Below are positions 1-10,985 of a stretch of DNA of 64,000 bases, piece by piece. The DNA is from Pieris napi (Eukaryota > Arthropoda > Insecta > Lepidoptera > Pieridae): the NCBI RefSeq assembly GCF_905475465.1, contig NC_062254.1, positions 3,182,001 to 3,246,000 on the forward strand. Direction: 5' to 3'. The first letter of the stretch is position 1. The number at the start of each line of letters is the position of its first letter. The position numbers were made by a program, and so were the translations under genes. The notes below the pieces were generated by a model. The model saw only the letters and a program-made list of their open reading frames with translations. It was not told where the DNA came from and did not search any database.

Positions 1-92
1 CATAGCGAATTGATATTAAAAAATATGAAGTTTTATTACTTAGCTTTCTATCATTAAAATAAATTATAAAGACTGAATTTGAGAGTCTGCTT

Positions 93-300
93 CTGCATTT
101 ATCACAAGAAGTGCTCTGAAGAATTGTTCAGACAAACAATACCTGCTGCCGAATTCCATCATCAGACGATACGGCTTTCAAGAGCTTACCATTCCCTGAA
201 AGGTCGCCAACATACCCGCTAGCCCCGGACCTTGCATGTGTCCATGGGAGGGGGTTATCACTTTATTTAAATTGACCTCCTCGTTTGCCTCCTGTCCCAT
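93..300 (+). repeat. Jockey-type LINE 3' fragment
   Basis: Encodes a CSEELF...IPAAEFHH segment like the 7.5-kb LINE, then jumps (internal deletion) to the tail with CCATGGGAGG and GTTTGCCTCCTGTCCC. Plus-strand sense. Confidence 0.8.
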
Positions 301-582
301 AAAAAACCTGAACATATATTTGAACAACAAAATACATCTAAATATTCTAACATGGCAACCCTAATAAGAGATAACCGGTGTATTTCATACATTTTCACGT
401 TTCCCTCTCGCATAATGAAGGCAACATTTTGAAGTCACATGTGCCATTTTGCCGCTCGATTCGGCGCATAAGTGAAATAACTTAATACGGGCAGTACGAT
501 AACCGTTTTTGAATTCGAATTTCGAACCTATAATGAAAATCGGAAGGTATCCATAAAGCTGATGTCTGCTTAGTCAAATCGA

Positions 583-775
583 TTATACTGAGGTCGTAGG
601 TTCGATCACCGGCTGTGCTGTGCTTTTCTATGTGTGCATTTAAAATTCGCTCGAACGTTGAAGGACAACATCGTGAGGAAATTGACATGTCTTAGACCCA
701 AAAAGTCGACAGCGTGTAGCAGGCACTAGAGGCTGATCACCTACTTGCCTATTAAAAAAACGACGGGTTGCACGT
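583..775 (+). repeat. tRNA-derived SINE, 5'-truncated
   Basis: Contains the B-box-like GTAGGTTCGATC, then the SINE body (CATCGTGAGGAAATTGACAT, CCCAAAAAGTCGACAGCGTG, GGCTGATCACCTACTTGCC). The A-box half of the head is missing. A minus-strand ORF over it is a shadow. Confidence 0.85.
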
Positions 776-1192
776 TGTTGTTGCACACCCGACTTTTATA
801 ATATTATATTTTAATTAATCTTAGATTCTAAAACGTAATCCAGTTGAATAAATCTGTTACATTACAATCCTTCTATCTCCACATTTACTTTTTCCAAGGG
901 ACCAATTCGGTTTGAATACAAATTTAGTCTAACTTTTTCTTTTACGATCCCAATCTTCAGTACAGTTGAGTTAGCCAAATGAAATTGCAATGCGTAGCAA
1001 TTTCATCTAATTAAACCGTAAGCACTTCAGTTAGACTTAATGATCTAATGTATGCGTCACTTTGGTTGGATTATACAAGTATTATATTTCTCCTATATAT
1101 ACAGGAAGACTATTATGTACACAGGTGGAGATTTGTTTAATCTTACTGTTTGGAATACTAGTAAATGCCAATTTTTTTTAAACAGACATCAA

Positions 1193-1505
1193 ACGCGCAG
1201 AAGGCTCCGCTGCCGAAATGCTCACATTGCCAGGGGGCTGACATGCACGTTGCCGGCCTTTGTAAGATTTGGTACGCTCTTTTCTCGAAGGATCCTAAGT
1301 CGAATTAGGTCGAAAATAATTCAGAGGGCAGCTGGTTCCACTAGTGGAACACTCTCCAAGGTAAATACGGTAGAAGATGCAGAGAGACCCCACATTTCTT
1401 TCTTTTTAACGGTAAAGCATGTAGCCGCTCGGAATACGGTCAAGTGGAGGAAGCTGGTAAGGGGGAGCTCGCGTCCAGAGGGGATAACAGTACTGTGGGA
1501 TCGAA
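1193..1505 (-). repeat. Jockey-type LINE 3' fragment with internal deletion
   Basis: Matches the tail and C-terminal coding region of the LINE at 7.5-8.1 kb (GTTGCCGGCCTTTG, GTACGCTCTTTTCTCGAAGG, GGCAGCTGGTTCCA), then skips to the segment near 7830-7990. ORFs here are shadows. Confidence 0.8.
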
Positions 1506-2019
1506 TTATTATTTGTTACATATATCTCTACTTAATAGTTTAACACTAGAATTTGTTTATTTGGCTCAGGATTTTCGAATTAAATTTGTGTTGGATAGTC
1601 CATTGACAAGACTAAAAAATAGACGGCTAGTATGTAACACGAATCCAACAATAATTAAACAAGTTAAATGCAAATAGTACGACGCAACCAAAACGCTATT
1701 CAGTATCGGTGTCAGTGTAAGACAGCGAAATGATATCATATTATTAGATTGTTACTCGTGATAGCGTCAACAACAAAAACTAATTACTAATAATTAGGTT
1801 ACTAATATTATCTGTTGATATCAATTAACGAACATAAGTTTGAGATTCCTATAATAATTATTCTATTTGCGTTAACCATTATAATTAATATGAATTTGAT
1901 AACTTAATAATATATTTTAATAATGTGATAAAATAATGTAAGAATTGACTCGTATAAATGTAACTTCTATGTAAAATTCATATTAAGACAAATTTGCACG
2001 CCATTATGTGTGGCAGAAT
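1506..2019. other. No recognisable feature
   Basis: AT-rich; a 77-codon frame at 1444-1677 begins in the LINE fragment and has no domain. Confidence 0.5.
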
Positions 2020-2420
2020 GTACCATATTTTTACAAAAAAATATTTTAAAATAAATAATAGTTTAAAAAAACTAAAAAACACGCTTTTAAAGCACATCAA
2101 ACTAAAAAGTGAAAAATAATTCCTAATTTAGGCTGAAAATGGTAATGAACAAAAAATACTGGTTTTATTGTGAAAAAGCGTGGGTTGCTCGATAGACGAA
2201 AAATAAAGCACAGACCGCCAGTTTCTTAGTTTTTTTAAACTATTATTTATTTTTTATTTTGTAGTTTAATTTTTTTAATTTTTTTTCGGATTATTGCATT
2301 GTCATCGATCTTTGATAGGTGCGCAAAGTTTGAATTAAATCTGTCCGTTAAAAGTGGGTCAAAATCGAGTCCGAAGGAGTCGGTTACATACATACAGGTG
2401 AAGCTAATATAAAGCGTGTA
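2020..2420. repeat. AT-rich repeat with internal palindrome
   Basis: Long imperfect inverted arms (AATAATAGTTTAAAAAAACT near 2052 against its complement near 2233) followed by a more GC-balanced portion (CTGTCCGTTAAAAGTGGGTC, GAGTCCGAAGGAGTCGG). The second portion resembles repeats common in moth genomes; class not determined. Confidence 0.45.
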
Positions 2421-2711
2421 AAAATATTTGTGTAAATTCGTTACTTTACGATTTTACTTTTTTGGTATAGAAACATCATAAATCAAGGGACATTCACACT
2501 TGGTAACATCCAAATTTACGGCGAAAGTTGTATGAACACGTAATGTAAAAATCCTTCAATTAAGTAAGCCGAGATGTTCAGACAAAACTTTGTTGATTTA
2601 GCGGTTTTCTTCAAGTTTCAAAGTTTATACAAGCTGAAGCTTAATATGATTTTAAGATCGTATTTTGTTAATTTCATACTGTTCGCACGTGAAAATGAAA
2701 AATAATTACAA

Positions 2712-2982
2712 TCTATATAAATAAATATGTTACTAAGAGCAAAACTTGAAGACGGCTAGATGAATTCGTGTATTTTTTGTAAATTTATTCTTTGCACTCA
2801 GGAAGGTTTATACAAAGAATAAAATTACAACACTTAAAACCCAGTTTTTATTCAGGAAAACTGAACAGTCTCTATGGGGTAGCATAGAAAAGTGTTTAAT
2901 TTGTTGATATGTAGCTACTAAAAAGGGTAGATTAAGTAAAATAATCATATTAGGGCGAAACGAAGTTCGCGGGGGCAGCTAG
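2712..2982 (+). mobile_element. Short non-autonomous Helitron
   Basis: Starts TCTATATAAATAAATATG after a host A and ends with a GCGAAACGAAGTTCGC hairpin followed by CAGCTAG and a host T. TC at the 5' end, hairpin plus CTAG at the 3' end, and an A|T target are the Helitron structural hallmarks. No Rep/helicase coding sequence. Confidence 0.7.
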
Positions 2983-3000
2983 TGATAATAATATTAATCT

Positions 3001-3253
3001 AGTGGCGTTTCAGCTCTGTATGGGTTATTTGTTATTTTTTATCATAGCTCCAACTTAGTAGGTTCTGTTTTTTGACATATGTTCATCGATTCTTATATAA
3101 TCGATTTTTCTATCTAAGACAGTTTCTTCACACCGTACGAGAAAACATTTATTGTTCACATAAGATGAATCCATTGGTGCATAGCCAGGGATCTAACACA
3201 CACTCACAGCGTTGACAGTCGCTTGCTCCAACCACTAGACCAACACTGCTGAC
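3001..3253 (-). repeat. tRNA-derived SINE, diverged
   Basis: Minus-strand copy from AGTGGCG... to ...CACTAGACCAACACTGCT, with the central GTGCATAGCCAGGGATC. AATCT/AATCTAG on both sides suggests a short target duplication. It abuts the Helitron on its left. Confidence 0.75.
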
Positions 3254-3259
3254 AATCTA

Positions 3260-3927
3260 GTATTATTTAAAGAATTTATATTAACTTTTATTTTATTTAT
3301 TTATGTTACTAATCTACGCGACGCTTGTGGTGCGAGAACCTTATATATTCACATTTTTGGATACTTATTTAGTTTTTCTTGTTAAGGAATTTCGCGAGAG
3401 GCGTAGCCACTTTTCCAAAAATATTTCGAATAGTCATAGGCGAGTACCGTCTCGCGAGTAATTTCTCTCTTCATTTTACAACATACAATGCAAAAGTTTT
3501 TGTATTTTTTTAATCGTTAATCGCGCATGACTATTATCAGATAAACTTATTAAGAGACACTTTATATTTATTATATACACGTAACACAGTTTATTCGTAA
3601 CCAGTTTTGAAGTAACAAAACAATTTCCTACGCATTTTTGTAATACTTTGTCCAACATACATAATATTCAAACAAATAGAACCTAACCCCGAGTAATATG
3701 CGATTACTGCCCAAAGGAGCAAGCTATATAAAGGGTCCGCAGATAACATATCTTTTTAGTACTGTTATATCGATTACAGGAAAATGCTACCTTTTCGTGC
3801 TAGTAATAAAAAGATTATTGAGACATTCACATACCATTTAGAGTTGATTTTTTATTAGTACAAAAAGGTGAAATATTTAAACGTAATGTTAATAAGCATT
3901 TTATATCTATTGAAATATATGCTCTAT
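3260..3927. other. No recognisable feature
   Basis: AT-rich DNA with a TTTCGCGAG/CTCGCGAG pair near 3390 and 3450; otherwise nothing seen. Confidence 0.4.
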
Positions 3928-4196
3928 GGGGCCGTTCAAGTATTACGTAAGCACTATGTCTTTGATTTTCTTATTTGGTGATCACGTCAACAGTAATTAT
4001 TTACTTTTTTACACATATTAATTACCACATTGTCTATGCTTGAAAACGAAATGCATTATAGAGGATTTCTACAAAAAAATAATACGTTTATGTACTATTA
4101 TTTTTGAGAGCTTTGCTTACTTTGGCTGGCAAGAGGGTGGGGGGGGGGGGGGGATAAATTGCAGTAAATCTGCTTACGTAATACTTGAACGGCCCC
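3928..4196. mobile_element. Palindromic MITE with poly-G tract
   Basis: Inverted ends of about 26 bp: GGGGCCGTTCAAGTATTACG at the left, its complement ending at 4196 at the right, flanked by TAT on both sides. Length 269 bp, no coding capacity. It carries 15 consecutive Gs at about 4139-4153. A partial relative lies at 40.73-40.92 kb, and a single end at 34.79-34.83 kb. Confidence 0.78.
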
Positions 4197-5775
4197 TATA
4201 TATAAAATATATTTTAGAAAAATCATTATTTATGTTTGTCCTGCTGCTGATAAGAAATTGATAGGATAACATAACAAGTACTGATTTTGTCAACCGTTAT
4301 GAATCAAGCATTCAAAAACATGGTTAAAGATAATAAATGGGAATATAATGCCTTAGAAAACACAAGTACAAAATCAAACAGTATTAAAACTATAAATTAC
4401 CTTACCGTAATAATACGCTCTAACCAAAGTAATAAACAAATAAACAGTTATAACAAAACCAAGATTACAATAATGACTGCGAATCCAGACCATAGTCGTG
4501 ACCGCTCTGAACCGGTTTCGCGAAGGAAATTGCTACTTTCATACAACGTAAAGCAATGGCAAGAAAACGATTGATTGAAATAAAGAAATCCAATACACTT
4601 TATAGAAAACTAGTTTTAAAGGGTTTTAAAGTTCTACGTATACGGTAGAAGTGTTTATAGAGACCATATTTTAATCTTCTCCTTATAAATATTATACCTT
4701 ATATACAGGCTTATATTATATCTAGGGTAAGATTTAGAGTAGAGACTTTTTTTACTCTTGGTCCGTGGGGTCTTAGCGCTATAAGGCTTTTTAAGGAAAA
4801 GCAAAAAGCTTAGTCGACATCGCAGGAGACCGAAGAGCTGGCAGCTACCTCGGACAAAGAATTAGTCCAGCTATTCAAAGGGGAAACGCTGCCAGTATCT
4901 TCGGAACTTTGAATAAAGGGACTCCTTTTAATAATATATTTGAAGGTTGTAATATATTGTTTTTTGTTACATTAATTTATGTTATGTGTTTATATAGGAT
5001 TACATTTTATACGTTAATTATATTAGGTTAAATTAGTTATTGTTTGAAATAAATTTTTAGCATGCATATTATGGTAGTTAAAAAAAGCAGCTTTTTTGTT
5101 TTACTATAAAATATGTTAAGGATCCAATGGAAATTACAAATTCCCTCAAATACATTCTGTTGAGACATGAGTGGAAAAGGGTCAAGCATATTAATCGGAT
5201 GTCAACCCGACCTCAGCGTGAAATACTGTCGATTTCCCTGAAGATATATTTTACATATTACAATTTACATACGTACTTATTTCTTATATATTATGTAACA
5301 TTTATTTTTCCTGGTATTCTAATCAGGGAGCAAAACAAAACACAATCGCTCACTTCGTTTATATGTGATTGGTCGAAGGGAGAGTCGAAACGTGTCGCGT
5401 GTCTGTTGTTTGGATTAGAGATCATTTACTAAAGGTTTCGGATTTCATACCCAATACTTATCCATAGATAGTAGAGTTACATTAGATAGGAACATAGTTG
5501 TTTTGCCTTTAGAGATTTCGGTATTTCAATTAGCTCGTTAAACATGAAATACTCTTATAAAATTAAGCTCGGAGGCAAAAACACGCCCAGCACGTTGTCC
5601 TTGAATATGGATTTGTATTCGTTAGCACGTGCGGTGAATGAATAATGTATGACATCCTAAAACAAAATGTAATTTTCGATATGTAAAGCCCTAGGTGTCC
5701 ACAACAAAGGGAAACCCTTTATTTAGAGTAGCCATGTTGGTAATTTTAAATTAAGAACGATTTTAGATTCTTATA
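4197..5775. other. Mostly featureless apart from the LINE fragment at 4.7-4.9 kb
   Basis: Two short frames (4287-4574, 5127-5432) show no domain, no transposon match and AT-driven composition. Confidence 0.45.
4735..4915 (+). pseudogene. LINE ORF C-terminal fragment (QRGNAAS motif)
   Basis: In plus-strand frame it reads GDRRAGSYLGQRISPAIQ then RGNAASIFGTL before a stop, preceded by LGPWG. This is the conserved C-terminal end of a non-LTR retrotransposon polyprotein; two related pieces lie at 18.2 and 22.4 kb. An upstream stop (KA-stop) breaks the frame. Confidence 0.65.
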
Positions 5776-6080
5776 TAGGATTTTTTAAGTTATACTTTTT
5801 TTGGCGCGTTAGGGAAAAATGTTGAGTAAATTTTTACGATGCGCGCGCTCACCGTCACAAAAAACCGACACCCTGAAGATAGCTATAGTCAACATTTTTG
5901 ATTTTTTGAAGTTATACTTCTTTTGGCGCGTTAGGGAAAAATGATGAGAGTACAATTTTTCTATAGTTAGTGTAGTTTTTTGTACAAACGTAGAATAAGG
6001 CAAAATAAAAAAAAAATTGAAAAGATTTTTATCTTCTTACGCCAAAGAAGTACAACTTCTAACGCGTGTACACACACGTT
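5776..6080. repeat. Interspersed repeat with GGCGCGTTAGGGAAAAATG units
   Basis: The unit AAGTTATACTT...GGCGCGTTAGGGAAAAATG occurs twice with a 122-bp offset (GGCGCG at 5803 and 5925), and a related half-palindrome (CCAAAGAAGTACAACTTCTA) ends the block. Diverged copies lie at 26.70, 38.85 and 63.0-63.45 kb. Class unknown. Confidence 0.6.
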
Positions 6081-6354
6081 TTTTTAGTGTTGTTTACGAC
6101 CGATTTCCAGGCTGAGAATGTAAAGACGAAACTGTTGGTTTCATTGTGTTTGGATTTACAGACATAATATCACGTAGCGTGTCAACGTAGTCTACGTTAT
6201 CTATGATGCCAACAATACACTATATATACAATGACACTCATATGGAACGCATCGTCATTTTGTCTTTAGTTTTTGATTCTCACCCTTATGGTTACTATGG
6301 CATTTAAAGCATTACTGATACAGTATTATTCTAAATGTTAGTATACAATACGGA

Positions 6355-6530
6355 CTCGCCTACTCGTGGTCCACAGAAGGAAACAGATCACGTGGCCGTT
6401 CACCAACCAGAAAGACCGATCAAGTGAAAGACTCATCGTCCAAAACTATACACTGTCATAAGAGAGGCGCCGGACAGAAACCGGTGGAAACAGATTATCC
6501 GCTCCAGAATCAAGAACAAACTAACAAGAA
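6355..6530 (+). pseudogene. Non-LTR retrotransposon ORF2 C-terminal remnant
   Basis: Encodes RGRSPTRKTD in one frame and REAPDRNRWKQ in another, matching the RGRPxxRWxD...AxDRxxW signature at the C-terminus of several LINE reverse transcriptase proteins (RTE-like among them). Frame broken near 6425. Its 3' end is interrupted by the insertion at 6531. Confidence 0.55.
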
Positions 6531-6800
6531 CTTTTTTTTTTTTAAATAGAGCGCATCGTGCAATCAGTCTTCTGACTATGAGCAGATGAGTTGTAGGATG
6601 GTTTGCGGGTGGAGATATTCCTCATTAGGAATATCTACCATAATAATATTAGCTCAGTCAATGCTGCTGAGCTCCAAGGTTCTTCGTCTTTTGAGTCGGT
6701 TTATATACTCTGGTAGGGTGAGTTGAACAGCTAGGTGGTTAGGATGATATTCCAGCCTAGTCTTGTACTTCTGAGCGTATACTTTTCTACTACTACTACT
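6531..6800 (-). mobile_element. 270-bp retroposon insertion with 12-bp target duplication
   Basis: Flanked by the perfect direct repeat AACTAACAAGAA at 6519-6530 and 6801-6812. On the minus strand the insert starts with (TAG)n, has about 240 bp of unique sequence and ends with a run of about 15 As before the duplication, as expected for target-primed retrotransposition of a SINE or truncated LINE RNA. Family not recognised. Confidence 0.8.
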
Positions 6801-6812
6801 AACTAACAAGAA

Positions 6813-7490
6813 TTTAATGTAAAAGTGATACATATTCGTGTATCCACAATATTTATTTAGCTACGTTTTCCTAAAAAACACTTTCATAAAAAGAATATTC
6901 ATTTATCCGCGAATCAGCTCCATTTTCATGGAGACAATATAGCGTGGATTAAAATACATTTCGCGCTCGGATTAATTTAAAAAGGCATACGTTATTTATG
7001 CTCTTTTCTGCTTATATGGATTAGGAATGCCACGTTTTTACATTCACAGGAGATTTTCGCGTATGATTAAAAACGTTTCAGATGGTTTGCGTTATCTTAG
7101 AGGATTTTTACAATTGCAGAATATTGCCTATATTTATAATAAAATGCTTTTGGTGTTTATTTGTTGCTCAGCAAAGAATCTAAGTTTTGAGTTATGAGTT
7201 TTATAACGCGATTAGGTCAAATATATCAATTTTGGCACGTCATCTTATCTCAATTCGATAAAGCTAACTTTTTGGGTTCGCAAGATTTTACAGAATTTTT
7301 CCCTTGTTCTAGGAATACTACAAATACTATTCGCAATGATGGATTTAATATAGCATAGATAAGCAAAATATAGAAAAAGAAAATAAAAAGACATTTTTTA
7401 TTAGTTTCATGTACACAGTAATTGTCAAATATTTAAGGGATTGTACACAGTAGAATGTTGTATTATTTATTATTATAATTTTTTTTTTTT
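6813..7490. other. No recognisable feature
   Basis: AT-rich; a T run just before the LINE end at 7.48 kb. Confidence 0.45.
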
Positions 7491-8805
7491 TTATGTAATA
7501 GATGGCAAACGGGCAGGAGGCTCACCTGATGTTAAGTGATACCTCCGCCCATGGACACTCACAATGCCAGAAGGTTCGCAAGTGCGTTGCCGGCCTTTCA
7601 AGAATTGGTACGCTCTTTTCTTGAAGGACCCTAAGTCGAATTGGTTCGGAAATACTTCTGTGGGCAGCTGGTTCCACATAGTGGTGGTGCGCGGCAAAAA
7701 CTGCCTTAGAAAACGCTCTGTTGTGGAACGACGGACGTCGAGGTGATACGGATGGTATTTTGTATTTTGCCTTGACGTCCGATGATGAAACTCAGCTGCA
7801 GGTATTAGACCGAACAACTCCTCTGAACACTCTCCATGGTAAATGCGGTAGAAGATGCAGAGAGATCCTACATCTCTACGCAACGCCAAGGGATCAAGCC
7901 GCACGGAAAGTGACTGGTCGTTGACGATTCGAACCGCTCTTCGTTGAATACGGTCAAGTGGAAGGAGCTGGTACTGGGGAGCTCCCGCCCAGAGGTGAGA
8001 GCAGTACTCCATGTGGGGCCGAATTTGCGCTTTATATAGTTGCAAGCGGTGGCCCGGAGTGAAGTACCGTCTCGCCTTGCTGAGCACACCAAGCTTTTTG
8101 GAGGCTAATTTAGCCTTTCCTTCCAGATGACCGCGAAACTAAACGTTATTCGATATGTCAACGCCCAGTATTCCGATGCTAGCTGAGGCTTTAAGGCGAG
8201 TGTCTTCGAAGAGGGGAGTAGCGACAAAGGGAGTTTTTTTAGCGGAAAACGCGCATACTTGTGTCTTCTTGGGGTTAAATTGGACTAGATTTAGTCTACC
8301 CCAGTCCGAGACTCCACGTAGAAGAGTTTCGACTTCAGACGCAAGTTGGTTCCGGTACTCATCGACAACAGCCCGAGAAATACCTGCCCGGCCAGTGTAA
8401 AAAGTATCCCCAGTGCTGTCGTCCGCATAGCAATGAATGTTGCTAAGCTGCAACATATCATTGATATGCAGAATAAACAGGGTCGGGGATAGGACACAGC
8501 CTTGTGGGACACCAGCATTCACAGGTTTCAGGTCGGAGCATGCTCCGACGATGACGACTTTGATGCTTCGATCAGCGAGAAAGCTGGAAATCCAGTTGCA
8601 TAATTTCTCAGGGAGCCCATAGGCTGGAAGCTTCGAGAGCAATGCTCTGTGCCACACCCGATCGAAGGCTTTCGCTAAGTCCAAACTTACCGCCAGCGCT
8701 TCCCTCTTGGACTCAATTGCGTCTGCCCACCTATGTGTAAGGTATACAAGGAGGCCACCAGCCGAGCGACCACGACGAAAACCGTAGGTACTGGGATTAC
8801 CTGTA
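7491..8805 (-). pseudogene. Jockey/CR1-type LINE, ORF2 3' half with reverse transcriptase palm
   Basis: The longest LINE copy in the window, 5'-truncated near 8805. On the minus strand it reads YGFRRGRSAGG, then DLAKAFDRVWH, PQGCVLSP and the catalytic YADD at 8429-8418, followed by the thumb and C-terminal region (KARRYFTPGHRLQLYKAQIRPH, RIQRRAVRIV, FLPRTTTMWNQLP), ending with TSGEPPARLPSIT and a TAA at 7491. Apart from one in-frame TAG in the NNV-stop-FRGHLEG segment (about 8139-8141), the frame is open from 8805 to the end, so this is a fairly recent copy. The protein would be the reverse transcriptase that copies LINE RNA at the target site. The end of the coding sequence and the short 3' tail are the module that recurs as fragments across the window. 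Confidence 0.9.
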
Positions 8806-10126
8806 CTTTCAAAAATAATAAACTCTATAAAGTAGTATATCGCAGACCACTACTTTAAGTATTCGCAACGTCGAATTATGTATATGTACTAAAAAGTTAT
8901 ATACTGTAAAGAATTTTAAAATGTGTAAAACCCTTCTTGAATTTTGTATTTGTCTTTGTATAGCAATAAAATGCCTTCTCCATTTTGATATCATTTGTCG
9001 CAGGGCGTAATTTGAATTATGACAGCCCTACATAAAATCCATATAACATCACCCATGGGAGGCGGGAATTCAGTTTTCATTCCGATAAGTAAGGGGTACA
9101 TTACTTTCATCTCGTTAGGCATTTTAATGATTGGTCCAGTTCAGTAATTATTTTCATACCTATGTTGAAATATATCGGTGAACTTTAGTTCATATAATAC
9201 TGTAGTATGAACTAAAAATAAATCAGTACCATAATACATAATACATTTAATTTGAAAAGAAGAATTTCCTAAGACCATATTTTCTTTAGCACTAAACTGA
9301 ACTATAGATTTCAGCTAGCTGAAGTCTGGATTTGACTTGAATACTTCAAAAATTAGCGTACGCATTCATAGCCCCCTAACAGTGCCCATGGGCGGTATCA
9401 TTTAATATCAGATAAGCCTCCTGCCCGTTTCCCTGTTCTTTAATAAATAGTTTTTAGTTCTATCACTTACCTATGAGATGCAGTATCATTTATTTATTAG
9501 GTTTTGAGAATGTAGCTTTAAGGTTCTTCAAAAACTATTTTAATTATTTCGACGGAAAAAAAATTGGAGTGAGATTCAGAAAAAAACGAATTTCGTCTCG
9601 CGTAGGTCAAAATCCTATATATTATTATTATTAACGTTTACGGGAGTCCGACTTAGCACGAAATCTCTCTAGTTTCTAAATCTTACACTTAGCCGAAAGT
9701 ACCAACTTTCACTTAACTTAAAAATTAAATTATACCGCTACTTTAGGTAGAGGTTTTAAATAAGTGATAAATATTTTACGACTTAAAATGCAAGTCTTAA
9801 AATATACACTTGTTTCATCTACATTTCAAAAATAACGCGTAAAGTTGTGTAATAAAGATTATTTTTGTATGCATAAATGTTTTTCCCGCTACCGATTGAG
9901 ATACTTTGCATTTACACGGAGTATCTCTAATCTGATCAAGACTTAAACCATTAAGTACTTAATTATAAAAGCTCTTGTTCAAAATTGCTTTAAATAAAAT
10001 TGCCTTTTTACAGTCTTCATTAACGTATCGTACGAAGACCAATCAACAATACCAGTTTGTAAATGTATAAAGGAGCATTTAAACAGGAAATTACACGAGT
10101 TTTTATACAACATTTTAATAAAAAAA
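8806..10126. other. No gene; one LINE tail scrap inside
   Basis: Only the 9.37-9.45 kb LINE piece was recognised. Confidence 0.45.
9372..9452 (+). repeat. Jockey-type LINE tail fragment
   Basis: Short match to the LINE 3' tail (GTGCCCATGGGCGGTATCA, GCCTCCTGCCCGTTTCCC). Confidence 0.75.
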
Positions 10127-10500
10127 CCAGTGGCGTTACAACCACAGCCTTGCGATTCTGTAACTCACTTTTCGAACTCAAACAATAAACTACAAGCTCC
10201 CTCCTTATCAGAATGCCAAATTGTAAAATGACCGCTTTACGACTGATTTAAGCGCGACCGCCGCTGCGTAAACCGCCGTGTGAGTTCGAAAAGTGAGTTA
10301 CAGAATCGCAAGGCTGATCTTGGCCTCACACTTCTGTATCTGTTTTACACTTTTCTAAAACATGCCTATGGGTCTAAGTCATGTTTCCTTACGATGTTCT
10401 CCTTCACTGTACGAGCAGGTGATAAATACACAAATAGATGGAAAAGTCCATTGGTGCACAGCCGGGGTTCGAACCTAGGACCTCAGGCCAACTGTGAATA
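10127..10500 (-). repeat. tRNA-derived SINE interrupted by a fold-back element
   Basis: Minus-strand SINE: CAGTGGCGTTACAACC before the interruption, then CTTGGCCTCACACTTCTG onward to CATTGGTGCACAGCCGGGG and TTCGAACCTAGGACCTCAG. The interruption is 10146-10315. The ORF over it is not a gene. Confidence 0.85.
10146..10315. mobile_element. Fold-back element with perfect 35-bp inverted repeats
   Basis: 10146-10180 and 10281-10315 are perfect reverse complements (starting AGCCTTGCGATTCTGTAACT), separated by 100 bp rich in CGC/GCG words. It interrupts a SINE, showing it is an insertion. No clear target duplication was seen (ACCAC before, GATCT after), so its superfamily is unknown. Confidence 0.8.
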
Positions 10501-10814
10501 TGAAGAACAAGCGAAAGTTTGGTAGGTTCGAGGTTCGAGGTTGCCGAGGCATACCACTGGAAAGGGAATTTCTGATTCGTAATTACGATTTGTTGACTAC
10601 AATATTTGAAATGCTACCAGACCGACACGACCTATAAAGCAGAGAAAAAGTACGTGCTTATATTTTTTTATACAGTGGAAAGTGAAACAATAGAACACAA
10701 GAATAGAGTGTCTTCTATAGCGTTCTTCTTCTTCTTAGTGTGTTATTGGACACTTTCTTATGTTAAATATAAGTAAATTTAGTTAGACTTAAAAAATTTT
10801 TTTTAAATATAATA

Positions 10815-10985
10815 GGTGGTGGGGGGGGCAAACGAACTTGCGGGACGACCAAAAGGGCAGTCTTCGCAGCCCATAGACACATATTTAGTGGGTGCGTTGC
10901 CGGCATTTGAGGGAGGAGTACACTCGATTTTTAAAATTTGGGTGGTCTTATCTCTGAGGGAAGACCTACACCGGGAGTCGATTCC
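10815..10985 (-). repeat. LINE 3' tail, second family
   Basis: GGGCAAACGAACTTGCGGGA, GGGCAGTCTTCGCAGCCCAT, GTGGGTGCGTTGCCGGC. Nearly the same sequence recurs at 45.06-45.22 kb. Related in layout to the Jockey-type tail but distinct. The ORF here is a shadow. Confidence 0.7.

Noticed and set aside
482..688. Minus-strand 68-codon ORF at the left edge
   Set aside because: It overlaps a tRNA-derived SINE; similar shadow ORFs recur over SINE copies at 10.3, 16.4, 59.1 and 61.0 kb.
5127..5432. 101-codon plus-strand ORF
   Set aside because: No recognisable motif, no promoter or splice signals around it; aromatic-rich sequence typical of translated AT-rich DNA.
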